Shown: in pieces, positions 34,524-44,500 of the stretch | Layout: each line of letters begins with the position of its first letter | Position numbering within the stretch: position 1 is the stretch's first letter | DNA from: Oscarella lobularis | Lineage: Eukaryota; Porifera; Homoscleromorpha; Homosclerophorida; Oscarellidae | NCBI RefSeq assembly: GCF_947507565.1 | Contig: NC_089181.1 | Coordinates: 503,501-567,500 of the forward strand | Length of the DNA stretch: 64,000 nt | Direction: 5' to 3' | The notes under the pieces: generated by a model | Seen by the model: only the letters and a program-made list of their open reading frames with translations | Told to the model about the DNA's origin: nothing | Database searches by the model: none | Position numbers and translations under genes: made by a program

Positions 34524-35413
34524 CTAAGCGTCGGCAGCTGTATCGATTCTTGCCATCTCATTCGCTTTCTACACGCAGTAGAGGTAGATGCAATAAATCA
34601 ATTTGTTTCAAACTGCTTCGCTTACCTGTGCCTTTGAAATGAGCGTCCTCAATTTAGAATTATTCATTGACTCCGACAATTTGCCGAGAAAGTCCTGAGA
34701 GTGAGGAGAAAGATATTATATGTCCAAAACAATTGGAGCTCCAAGTCTCTAACCGAACTGCCTTCAGTCATCTTCTCAATTTCTCTTTGTCCTTCGGGAG
34801 TCAGAGGCCTGATCTGCTGCCCTGTCATTGGATCTAATCCACTCTTGAGCATCTTCGCTTCAATAAAATTCCTGTCAATAAAAAAAAGATTACAAATATG
34901 TGTACATATCAAATTTCACCTCACCTCTCTTTCGTCACGGCGGCCAAAGTTTCCTCGTGAGTTTGAACAAGAGAGTTAATTTCGGAGGCGTGCCTTGACT
35001 CTTCCTCCATAAGAACAGCTGAAAAAAAAGAAAAAAAACGACTGTCGAATTTTCAATTTTTTTCCATTCTTTCTTTATACAGCGTATTTCGATTTGAAGT
35101 TGCTCGTTCATCTCCGTTAGATTGGCGTTTTCGCCGTATTGTTTTTTTAGAGCCGTCTGCGTTTCCTCGAAAAAATCGGCGTACTGCCTCTCCCTTTGCG
35201 TCAACTCGGTCACGGCGTCGCGAAGAGACGCGTTTTCGCGAGAGAGTTCTTGCGCTTGACGTTTGAGTTCGGTATAACTGCGGTAAGAGCGAGTTTAGGA
35301 CTCGATTGCGTCGTTTTTTCGGCGTCCGCGGTTCTCTGCCGTTCTAAGCAGATCGATTATTACCTCTGAACAGTTGCCTTTGACTTGGATTTCGTCACTG
35401 TCGCTTGAGACAT
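34524..35413 (-). CDS. small coiled-coil protein, copy B (intact)
   Basis: Six exons: 35413-35364, 35277-35081, 35018-34925, 34871-34754, 34694-34626 and 34568-34524, all GT-AG and in phase, giving 190 residues. A basic Ser/Thr/Lys N-terminus (MSQATVTKSKSKATVQ) leads into a long coiled coil (LKRQAQELSRENASLRDAV ... YGENANLTEMNEQLQIEI), then a conserved-looking loop (LDPMTGQQIRPLTPEGQ) and a helical tail (ISKAQKANEMARIDTAADA). I do not recognise the family; a structural or adaptor role is only a guess. The ATG lies 108 bp after the SYVN1-B stop on the same strand. The copy-A gene carries a stop at codon 10. Confidence 0.7.
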
Positions 35414-35521
35414 CGGAAAGACCGTAAACAAGACGAGAGGAATTCAAAAAGAGGAAAGCTACTCCGGGACGTCCACCTTATTCGAAATCCCGGATACCGC
35501 TAACCCAAAAGTCTCAGTGTA

Positions 35522-38086
35522 TCAGTCTTTATCTTCAGCGAGTTCGCTTTTCGACCCTGGACTTGAAGTCAAGCGGGAAATTCGTCTTTGTCTGAGCTCT
35601 TCTCTCTCTGGAACGTCTTCCACCCCTGATGCACCTTTGCGAAATCCAATGACCATATATGTATGTATCAGTAAAAAATCAAGCCTTACTTGTCTGTTTC
35701 TCTTCGCTACTAGTATCCGTCGCCAAAGCCGACGCAGTAAACGTAAGTCCGCCACTCGACTCAGCTTCGGCTTCATCAGTATGCATCCCCTCAAAAGACC
35801 CAGACATACTGGGAAAGAAGCTGTGGGGGGAGACATAGAGTCACAAACATTTAAATGTCTCGTGGTCACCTCGTGTTGACAGCAGCCGCTTGGCTGTACT
35901 GCTGCAATTGCTGTATAGCTGTGTCAAGGAGCGAGTGAACGTTTCGTAGTAGGGTGATGCGAGCTTCGACGTTTTCTCTCTCGCGACCTTCCAGTTGTCT
36001 CAATTGCTCTTCGGTGAGAGACGCGAGCGGGGGAGGCTGCGGCGGCGGCGGTGGAAACGAAAAGGGAGCTCCTGAACACTAAATTATTTATACTGTGGAA
36101 AACGGTTTATTGTAGCACAGACCCGCGTTTGGAAAGGAGGAAAATGGAAACAAAAAGGGAGGAGGCGGAGGAAATCCAAATGGAGGAGGAGGTGGGTGAG
36201 GAGGAACAGGAGGAGAAGCAGAAGAAGAAGGAACAGTGATATTCTCAGCGTCATCGTCGACCAGACGAGGTGGAGGTACCGGAACTAGTATACGCAAAAA
36301 GGCATAAAAAAAAATACATACGCACACTCGCACGTTGCTTACCTTGGAAAAGAGAAGGAGGCTGCGGCTGCGGTTGCGGCGGTGGCGCAAAGGTCGGCGC
36401 TTGAGGATCTAACACAAAAAATGCCTATCACAAGCAGTCCATTGTAACTGATTACCGGCGGGTACGACAGGAGGTGGCTGTGGTTGTTGTTGCTGCTGCG
36501 GCATTGGATGGTCAACTCGCTGTTGTTGCTGTTGCTGTTGCGGTGGTGGTGGTTGTGGTGGCCGCTGATTTTGTCTCGCCTGACGAATTCTTTCCTCCAT
36601 CATCCGCGCAATGTGTGCCGGCGTTGTCGAGCGAAGGATGTCCATTCGGCACGTTGGACACGTCTGCTGTCGCTGGAACCACGAGCGAAGGCAGTTGATG
36701 TGAAAAATGTGCGAGCAAGGCAGTTTCTTCGATCCCTGGCTGGTCATCGTGTCGCGGCAAATGATGCACGTGTTGTTTCCTTGGGCCAATTCTTCATCAG
36801 TCGCATTGGGATAGCTACAGAAAAGACGTTGAGAGAAAGACTCACTATAGAATATTTTTTACAGTGAATTCATATTTGATATTGCTCGTCTTGATAGAAC
36901 AATGTCGCTAAAGGACTTTTTGAATTGCCTGTAAAAAGAAAATCTCACGACGTCTCGTCTCTTATTCTTTCGCACGTACCGAAGAGCAAGATACATCGGA
37001 CGAATAGAAAAGAGAGGAAACGTGTGCACTTTAATCATGATAAACATAAAAGCCGAATAGAGAAGCATTCTCAGCGCTCCTACATAATGAAATAGAAGGC
37101 AATTCACTCCCCCAATGTTGGTTGCACTTGCCTAGGAAGAAGTCCGTGTAGAGCATGTAGATAGATTTATTTTCCCATGGATTTGCACTCTGTATGTCGA
37201 TAGAATGAAGAAGATACTTCGTGAACGTATTAACAATCGAAACCAATAGAATTGCGTACTAAAACATAACATTATTCGCCCAACTCAAAAAATCGATGGA
37301 CGCACACTGACTTCGAATCCAAAGACGATGTGAACCGACACAACATTCATGAGCAATTTTCTATAAGCGTGATGAATAAATAGCGCGTCGATCGTCCCGA
37401 GCACAAGCACCATGGCTAAAAAGAAACTCAAAACTTAGAGAGAAAGAGAGAGAGAGAGAGAGAGATAAGGAAATCACTACCAATGGCCCTGATATGAAAA
37501 AGCCACGTTATGACAGGACTTCTTTCCATCTAGAAAAAAATACATTGATTAAATATCATATATATACATACCCGATTATTTAATTATTATCGATTCTTAC
37601 GTAATCAATTCGGTCTTCGGCCAGCCAATGGAAACTCTTCATGACGAGAAGCATTGTGAACATGGCGACGAACCACGGGCTGAAGTCCTCGCGAAAAACC
37701 GTGAAGGCAAGGCACGTCTCCGTCACGGCGTACCACGAACGCTCGATCAGATGCTGTGGAGTTTCCTAGTGAGAATTTCGGGGAGACACGCCCCCTTTCA
37801 GGGTTACCTCCGTTTCGGCCGCTCTCAGTCGACCGAAGAAGATTTTTCGAACGAGTTTGCTTAGGAGAATTACGAGCACAAAGGCTTGGATGTAGAGAAT
37901 CTGGATAGGAGACAGATAGTGTGGAAGAAAGAGGGAGAAGAGTATCGGAAGTCTTACCGCTAGGCTTGGACTCGATTTTGTCAAGTAGACGACGGTCGGA
38001 TAGAATTGGTGCTTCTTGTAAAAGGCATAGCCGACGACCGACGACGTCGCAGCCACACTGGCAAGCGTCAGAGCGACGGTTTTCAT
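35522..38086 (-). CDS. SYVN1: E3 ubiquitin ligase HRD1/synoviolin, copy B
   Basis: Near-identical to the copy at 28,444-31,022: same start (MKTVALTLAS), membrane segments, RING at 36,555-36,789 with all Cys/His (CIICRDTM ... CPTCRMDILR), Pro/Gln-rich stretch and C-terminus. Differences are small: Gln/Pro run length, V/I exchanges and intron indels such as a (GA)n run at 37441-37465. No stop or frameshift was found in the exons compared by eye, so both copies may be functional. It would act in ER-associated degradation with SEL1L-type partners. Confidence 0.9.
37438..37466 (+). repeat. (GA)n microsatellite in SYVN1-B intron
   Basis: gagagaaagagagagagaga and onward; copy A has gagagagatacactgtatat here. 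It is a post-duplication expansion. Confidence 0.85.
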
Positions 38087-38249
38087 ACTTGGTTTATCCG
38101 GCACGATGTCCCGGATAAATGACGTGGCGGGCCCCGCGGAATTTGTCGCGATGACAAAACAAATTTTTCTCGTGCTCTTTCTTGTTCGGCTTCGCCAGCA
38201 CAATATTACAGACATTCAACACTCAATAAGACATGCAAGTTCTGTTCTG

Positions 38250-39317
38250 TCACTTCTTCGGGGGTGGGGGTTGACTAATTTCGTCATAAACGCTCATTCG
38301 GACTTCTTCCAAATCAAGGACGTACGGCCCTGCGAGCGTAAGAGACGAATAATTCTCTCCCCGCATAAATGACGTGACTGTAGGATGCTCGACATCATCT
38401 CGCCTGAATACGAGCGCCTTGAGCGACTTCAGAGACGTCTCGTCTCCTTGAACAAATCTGCCGACGCTGATGACTAGGACGACTTGGACTTCACTCGTAT
38501 CCAATTGGAAATATTTTTTCGCCTTCCTCGTTGCATGCGCCAGGGTTTCGCTGACAGCAACTTCCACCATCAGATAGGGCAAGTAAACTCCATTTCGGCT
38601 GACGCTGATGTCCGGCTGGAGGATGTCGTCGATCGAGTATTCGTATGAAGTTTCCGTCCGGATGAGGTCGCTGAGATGTTCTCTTTCGCGGATGACTTCG
38701 AGTTGCGAACCTACATCTGCAACCACGCCTCCATGAACTCCGCCCACTACACAACATTATCTGACCACAGCAACAAGCTTACAGTTGTCCATACCTCCCA
38801 TGTCCGTCAAAAAAAGACGATCGTCAAAGAATTCGACCTTGAGCCTGAGGTCCGGCGTATGAAATATTGGATCGCTTCGCGGAACGTCACACAATACTGT
38901 GACCTTTGGGCCTCCGTATGCTGCGTTGATGTCGAAACGTCGTCGTCGTTCTACAAAACACATGCACGTAATGAGAGTGAGAACAGCCCGCTTGTCTCCA
39001 GAGTGCACAGCTATATAGGAAGCCCACAATTAACAGAGCGCAGAGCACTAAGCGAGCGAAACACAGAGCGCAGTGCACGAGAGAAACAGCTAGGAAGTGC
39101 CGTGAACCAACAAAACAGAAAGCGCAGCGCACGAGGGAAACAGGGACGAGAGGCGCATGCATGCAGTGCACGATTATACAGCAGGGAGAAAAAAGGAAGG
39201 GTAATTTTTTTCTTACCGGTCGATGGAGATGTATCGCTCGCGCTCGAACTCGAGATGCTTTCGGATTCTAAAGAGAGACGGTGTTTCTAGTGGAGCCTGC
39301 TGATGCAATAGCCTCAT
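38250..39317 (-). CDS. Uma2/PD-(D/E)XK nuclease-fold protein, copy B
   Basis: The paralogue of the copy at 31,186, with exons about 38,747-38,250 and about 38,965-38,780 and an unsettled 5' exon. The core is kept (ILQPDISV, LMVEVAVSETLAHATRKAKK, VVLVISVGRF). It lacks a few residues before ILQPD relative to copy A and has several replacements (for example TEASFEYW to TETSYEYS). Both frames stay open despite more protein differences than SYVN1 shows, so the pair may be under weaker or different selection. Confidence 0.68.
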
Positions 39318-39795
39318 CGATCCCTCGCAGCGCGCCGTCGTGCAGGCCTGCATGACAGTGCTGCAAGGGATCGATGCAACGGTACAGTACGGGTTTGATG
39401 CTCCGAATCACAAACGCGATGCGTTATCTGACCACAAAGCCACATCATGCGCACCGAACGTACCGCTTGTAGTCCGACCGGAACAGTAACCGACGTCTTG
39501 CTGAGCAAACGAATGCTCCGTCTCCATTCGAGAAGGCCAGGACATGGCGAAAGATTGGCTGGCGGGGGCGCTCGAGTGATGGACTGATGAGTTGACACTG
39601 CGCATGCGGAGAGGCTGCGCTTCACGTCTGACGTCTGCCACGCCCTTTTCTCTCAAAGACGCGTGGGCGATCTCTTTTATCTTTTCGAATTCGTTACGCG
39701 TTTCGCGTTTAAGAGGAGCGATGGAGTTTTTTTCGATCGAAGGCTTACCATGTGTAGTACGTTGTCGACGTGGGAATCGTGTTGATTTTCTTCAC

Positions 39796-40228
39796 AGTTC
39801 AGTTCAGTTCAGTTCACAGTTTTATTTTAATACGGAAATCCTTCAGCACGTGGGCCGATCTTCCAGGAAACCGTATACAGGGGAATGACAGCAAAAGGAG
39901 AAAAGAGAAAAATGACAATATTTACAACTATAACTATATAACCTCTAAATCAGTACACAGAGTTTTGATTGAAATAGTTCTTCAGGCCCAATTTAAAGAT
40001 CGCGGGATCATTACTCCCTCTTATGATTGCCGGAAGCGAATTCCATAGAGTTTGAGCCCGAAAGAATGGAGAACGACGAAGTGCCTCGGTGCGTGGTCGG
40101 ATGACGTTGACCCCAGAAGCACTGAGACGAGTGGCGGCACCGGTGCGCTGAATACGCCCAATTTTCGCCGCGAGAACAGAAGCTGTGGCGGAGTTGCACA
40201 AGCAGCGGTAACTCAACATTCCTAGTTG
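39796..40228 (-). mobile_element. 5'-truncated non-LTR retrotransposon (LINE) 3' end
   Basis: The minus-strand frame 40219-39950 ends like a LINE reverse-transcriptase ORF2 (RSPFFRAQTLWNSLPAIIRG, then FKLGLKNYF). A 3' UTR of about 150 bp follows, with a short tandem tail (agttc)n on the plus strand at 39796-39815. Copy A has the uninterrupted empty site (ttcttcacgacgcccgg), so insertion postdates the duplication. Only the last ~90 codons remain; it is not autonomous. Confidence 0.88.
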
Positions 40229-40385
40229 ACGACGCCCGGCTTGAGTCGATTGACGAGTCTGGAAGTGGATGACCGAACGCGCTACGGCTTTTGGCGTATT
40301 TAGGGCTTACTTCCGTCTTGAGGTGGCGGCGGTCACGGAAGGTAAATGAATTTCGTAGTCAATTAATGCGAATTCAATCTTCACC

Positions 40386-40886
40386 TAGCCTCTTACCCAG
40401 ACCCTTTCTCGGTCCCGGATGCTCCGCAACCGTCGAGAAAGGGTCTGGTACTGTACCTCCCCTTTCACACCACAAACCCCTCCTACTATGACGTGGGGGA
40501 ACCGTTGCCCGAGTTGCCCGAGTACAGTACACGCCGCTATCGGCGTTCTTTTAGTAATAGATCGACGTTTTACTCTTCTACGTAGGTCTCTGCATCCATT
40601 CGAAACCGAAACGACCGTTCGCACACGAAAAAAGGTCAAATGGTAGACCTGGGAGCGTTAGTTTATCGACGTGGAGCAGTTTCGAATGGATGCAGAGGCC
40701 TACGTAGAAGAGTAAAACGTCGATCTATTACTAAAAGAACGCCGATAGCGGCGTGTACTGTACTCGGGCAACTGTGCACTCGGGCAACGGTTCCCCCACG
40801 TCATAGTGGTGTGAAGGGGAGGTACAGTACCAGACCCTTTCTCGACGGTTGCGGAGCATCCGGGACCGAGAAAGGGTCTGGGTAAG
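40386..40886. mobile_element. foldback/MULE-like element with ~215-bp inverted arms
   Basis: cttacccagaccctttctcg at 40392 is repeated inverted at the right end (cgagaaagggtctgggtaag, ending 40886). The arms stay complementary for about 215 bp (40392-40606 and 40677-40886) around a short centre without a transposase. The element is flanked by a 10-bp direct repeat aatcttcacc (40376-40385 and 40887-40896), and copy A shows the empty site. A 9-10-bp target duplication and long inverted repeats suggest the Mutator superfamily (inference). Confidence 0.88.
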
Positions 40887-41263
40887 AATCTTCACCAGGA
40901 TTGAATATACGAACGAGATATAAATGTCCTCTGGGGAAATTGGAGGAGTGCACTGCGACGTAACGTCAACTCTTACCGCATTATTTGTGATGCGCTTATC
41001 GCCGTCGCGGAGCCCCAGCCGCTACATGTGACGCACAAACAGAAGCCGCGAGGTTCCAAAAACAGAATCGTGCATCCGCCGGCTTCTTATGAAACCTTAT
41101 CTTACTACTTCAAGCCGGATAAGCGTGCTCCAATTACGAGCGAATGCCACTCCTTCGACAGATACGCCTATATCTGGTGCAAAGCCGTCAGCAGCGCAGT
41201 TGCCATCGTCCTCTTGTCGCGTTCGCACGTCACACCGTCTCATAAACGAGCCGCTCGCTGAAG

Positions 41264-41492
41264 ATGAAACGACGGACAAACGTACCAATCCTCACGCTCT
41301 TTCTCTTCGTCGCCGTCAAGGCAAGCACCCGGCGGAGGACAACGACGATTTACGATCAATATTGTTCTCGTACAGGAGTGCATTGTCGTCACTGGAAAGG
41401 CCTGCCAGAGAGCGATCAACGCCGCTGGAACGTTGTACTGCAGAGGAGGATATCGAAGAGGGCCAGCGCTAAAGAATGCCGGCTTCGCCTAA
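41264..41492 (+). CDS. possible small secreted peptide gene
   Basis: Two exons are proposed: 41264-41320 and 41376-41492, joined by a 55-nt intron with a GC donor (AAG|GCAAGC) and acceptor tacag. This is the typical intron size here, and GC-AG introns occur in four neighbouring genes. The product would be 57 residues: MKRRTNVPILTLFLFVAV looks like a signal peptide, then a basic tail with four Cys (KECIVVTGKAC, GTLYCRGGYRRG). The unspliced frame also stays open to 41524 (86 residues). No family was recognised. It would be tail-to-tail with LTN1, 56 bp apart. This is a tentative call. Confidence 0.3.
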
Positions 41493-41548
41493 TGCAGAAA
41501 CCCTACAGCTCTATACCATCTTGAGCCACTTACGAATTACGCAACTAG

Positions 41549-44500
41549 TTAAAATAGGTTTCGACAGAGTGGACACGACGACGCGTTGCTTGTGCTGAAC
41601 CACTTGTACTAGAAACAGATTGTAAATTTTCAGTAAAATTCTTCTCTCCTTTGTACGACTTACGAGACAAGCGGCGTGGAACTTCTTCTTGCACGTGCGA
41701 CACTGCAACTTCGGAATCGAGCAATTCGATCCGTGAATGACGCTGAAGCAAATCATGCAGTCGTCCAATCCGGCGAACTTTTTATCGAGATTATCCTTCC
41801 ACAGGATCATCCCGTCGAGAATGGAACCATTCTAAAAGGCAGGAGTAGTCTAAACATGCAAATAGAATATGAGACCTCTTTGGAACCTGGTGGCTTAGAA
41901 AGGTATGAAGCTGTAGCATCCAGTTTCTCCACTGCGCCTGTGCAACGCCAATTCGGCGTCCGCACTCGACCTTGACGGGAGATAGAGGATGATTGTGTCC
42001 CAGTGCGACGATGAGTTCGATCGATACTTCGCCGATCGTGTACGTCGCAATTACCTCCCGCGTCGGAACACGAACTCGAACCTATTATCACCAAAACACG
42101 CCACCGAGGGGCGGGGCGTATGGTTCCAGTTCAGATTTACAATGTCGTCAAGCAAACCTGCATGTTGTTGGAACAATAGGGCTTCTGTTGAATCGAACCC
42201 AATTCTGTCTGAACTAGGAGAGGACTAGCGAAAGCACTAGTGAATCTAGCAAACGCTAATTTTCTATAGCTGCTTGCCTTATATATAGATAGCCTTACCG
42301 ATCGACTTCGCTCGTCGCGTTTTTATCCAAACCGGCGTACCACTGTCGCACCAGAGCCGGTAGAAGACGAAGGCATTTAAGATAGACAGAGCAGCTCAAG
42401 TCCTTCACCGAATCTGGAGGTGCGAGTGGGAGGGGTTTAATTAGAACAGCCAGATGTCTCTCTCTTTACCTCGCTCCGTCGTCGCCGACTCCCAAAAGTT
42501 TCGATGACCCGACCGGGTTTGGCTTGTCACGTCGACGTCGTCTGGTCGCGTCGTTTCGCTCATGTGAGTCGACGCTCGTTTGTCGGTCGGCATCAAGGAG
42601 AACAACAAGTGAAAAAGGTCGGCGAGACGATTGTTTTCCTTGACGCTCCACGAATAGTGCACCCGAAGCTATAATAGATCATGAAAATGCGTTGGGTGCG
42701 GTGTTTGCATTTTCACCTGATGGCTGGCTTCGCTGAACATGTGCAGAGCGACGTGCCAGCCGAGACAGTAGGCGACGCACGCGGATTCCAGTTTCTGCGT
42801 GTCGTCGTTCCGGTCGAGCAGTCCCGTTATTTCGTCGAGGAGTCGATCGAAGGTGCGGATAAGCGAAGTTGGAAGTCTTCTGCGAAAGAAAAACAAATAC
42901 TAGTAGCGTCCCTTCCCAGGGCCCTTTGTTTTTCTACATTGAAGACGTTTCGGGATCGACGGTTTCTTCAGACTCCGACAGGGTCTCCACGGTTGTACAA
43001 TCGCTCGATACGATTTCAGAGGCGAGCCTAAGAAATAAGATAGATTTTGCTGCAGTACGTAAAGACAAACGTCACCGTTTTAGGCACTTCAAAGCGGCCG
43101 TCTGAAGCGAGCGATGAGGCGACATCAGCAACAGGCAAAGCTCGTCCAGGAGAGACGAATCACTCCCGCGGTTCTTCAGAGACTCCAACGGAGTTTCTCC
43201 GAAGGCAAGTGAAAGTCCGTCGAGAAGTTCGATGAACAATCGGCGGTGAGGTTGCTCTAGACGGGCAGTTTAGATTGTATGTATGTATGTACTAGAGCGC
43301 GAAAGGGTACTGTACACCTGCTGCAACTGTGAAAAACATCGGAACGATAATTTGATATGCAGCCGCGGAGAAGAATTCTCTCCATTCCGTGGGCAGACTG
43401 TCCGGCAAAGAAGCGACTTTGTCCGGATTGTTGAACGTTAGAGTCGAGGCGAAGAGTAGCAGGGACGACTGATATAGAAGGGATCTGTATCCTAGGGATT
43501 CGGCTAGTGCTTCGTCTCCGCATCCCTCCTGGCACGTCTGCAAAAAAAACGCCAATCTCTTAGGGGGTCTCGCGGATTTTCTGGGCAGTCTACTCGCCTG
43601 CAACCAGGAGACCAAACTGCAAAGAATAAAATCCCAATGCTTCGGAACGAGATGTCCGCTTCTTTCGACGACAGCCAACCGTAGAAAGTGACACACTTCC
43701 ACGTTGAACGCCAATTGCTCCGATGACGCTTTATCAATCGTACTGAGAAATAGAATTGTGCGCACTACAAAGATACGCTAAGACGCCTCACGTTTCGAAT
43801 AGAAAGGCGTCCGATTTGTCTCTCCAAGTCATTATCTGATCGACTACCTGCGGCACTATGACTTTAGAATCAACGGAAGCGAACGCAGTTCCGAGTCTGA
43901 GAGCGCAGTGAATGAGGCAAAGGCCAGTCAAACAGGCACCTGCAACACAAAAGAAAACGTCGCAAGTTGTCAAATTGCGACAAGTGCTGTAATAAAACCT
44001 AATTGAGTTCTAGCATCGCATTCAAATATTCCCATAGCCAGAGGCGACGTTATGAGCTGCTGGCAAAGAACTTCGGCCGTTTGGCTGACCGTCGCCGGAC
44101 TTTCGATCAGCGCTCGCTCGATCCCACAGACAATCATTTGTATGGAGTGAAGCTCATAAGAACTGAGCTTGGTCTTGCTAAACAATGCGCAATACTATAA
44201 TATATAGTTCGTCACATGGTGTAGCGTTGTCGTACCTGCACATGAAAGAAGCGTGCAAAGGCGAGTCGAACGATAGCTCGTGTTCGATTGCATACGCGAA
44301 GAGCGATCCCAGCACCTGAGACCACAGGAATCCCTCCAGATTAGCACTAAAGATGCATTTATTAATCAATAAATCGATCGTGCTCTTTACCGATGTTGAG
44401 TCATGTAAAACAAGTCGTCGATTTGCTCGCATTTTGCAAGCAGTTGCAGTGCTCTTTCGCAAGCAGGCAGGACACGCTATAACAGAGCAATGTACAATAA

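Larger units (their letters stand above)
33192..41239. repeat. tandem segmental duplication, copy B
   Basis: Second copy of the block, about 1 kb longer than copy A because of a LINE fragment (39796-40228), a foldback element (40386-40886) and a ~57-bp extra piece near 39,705. It ends where gttcgcacgtcacaccg recurs (41221-41237) before unrelated sequence. Confidence 0.95.

Noticed and set aside
40419-40885. ORFs on both strands within the foldback element
   Set aside because: They are mirror images of each other caused by the inverted arms and encode no transposase motifs.
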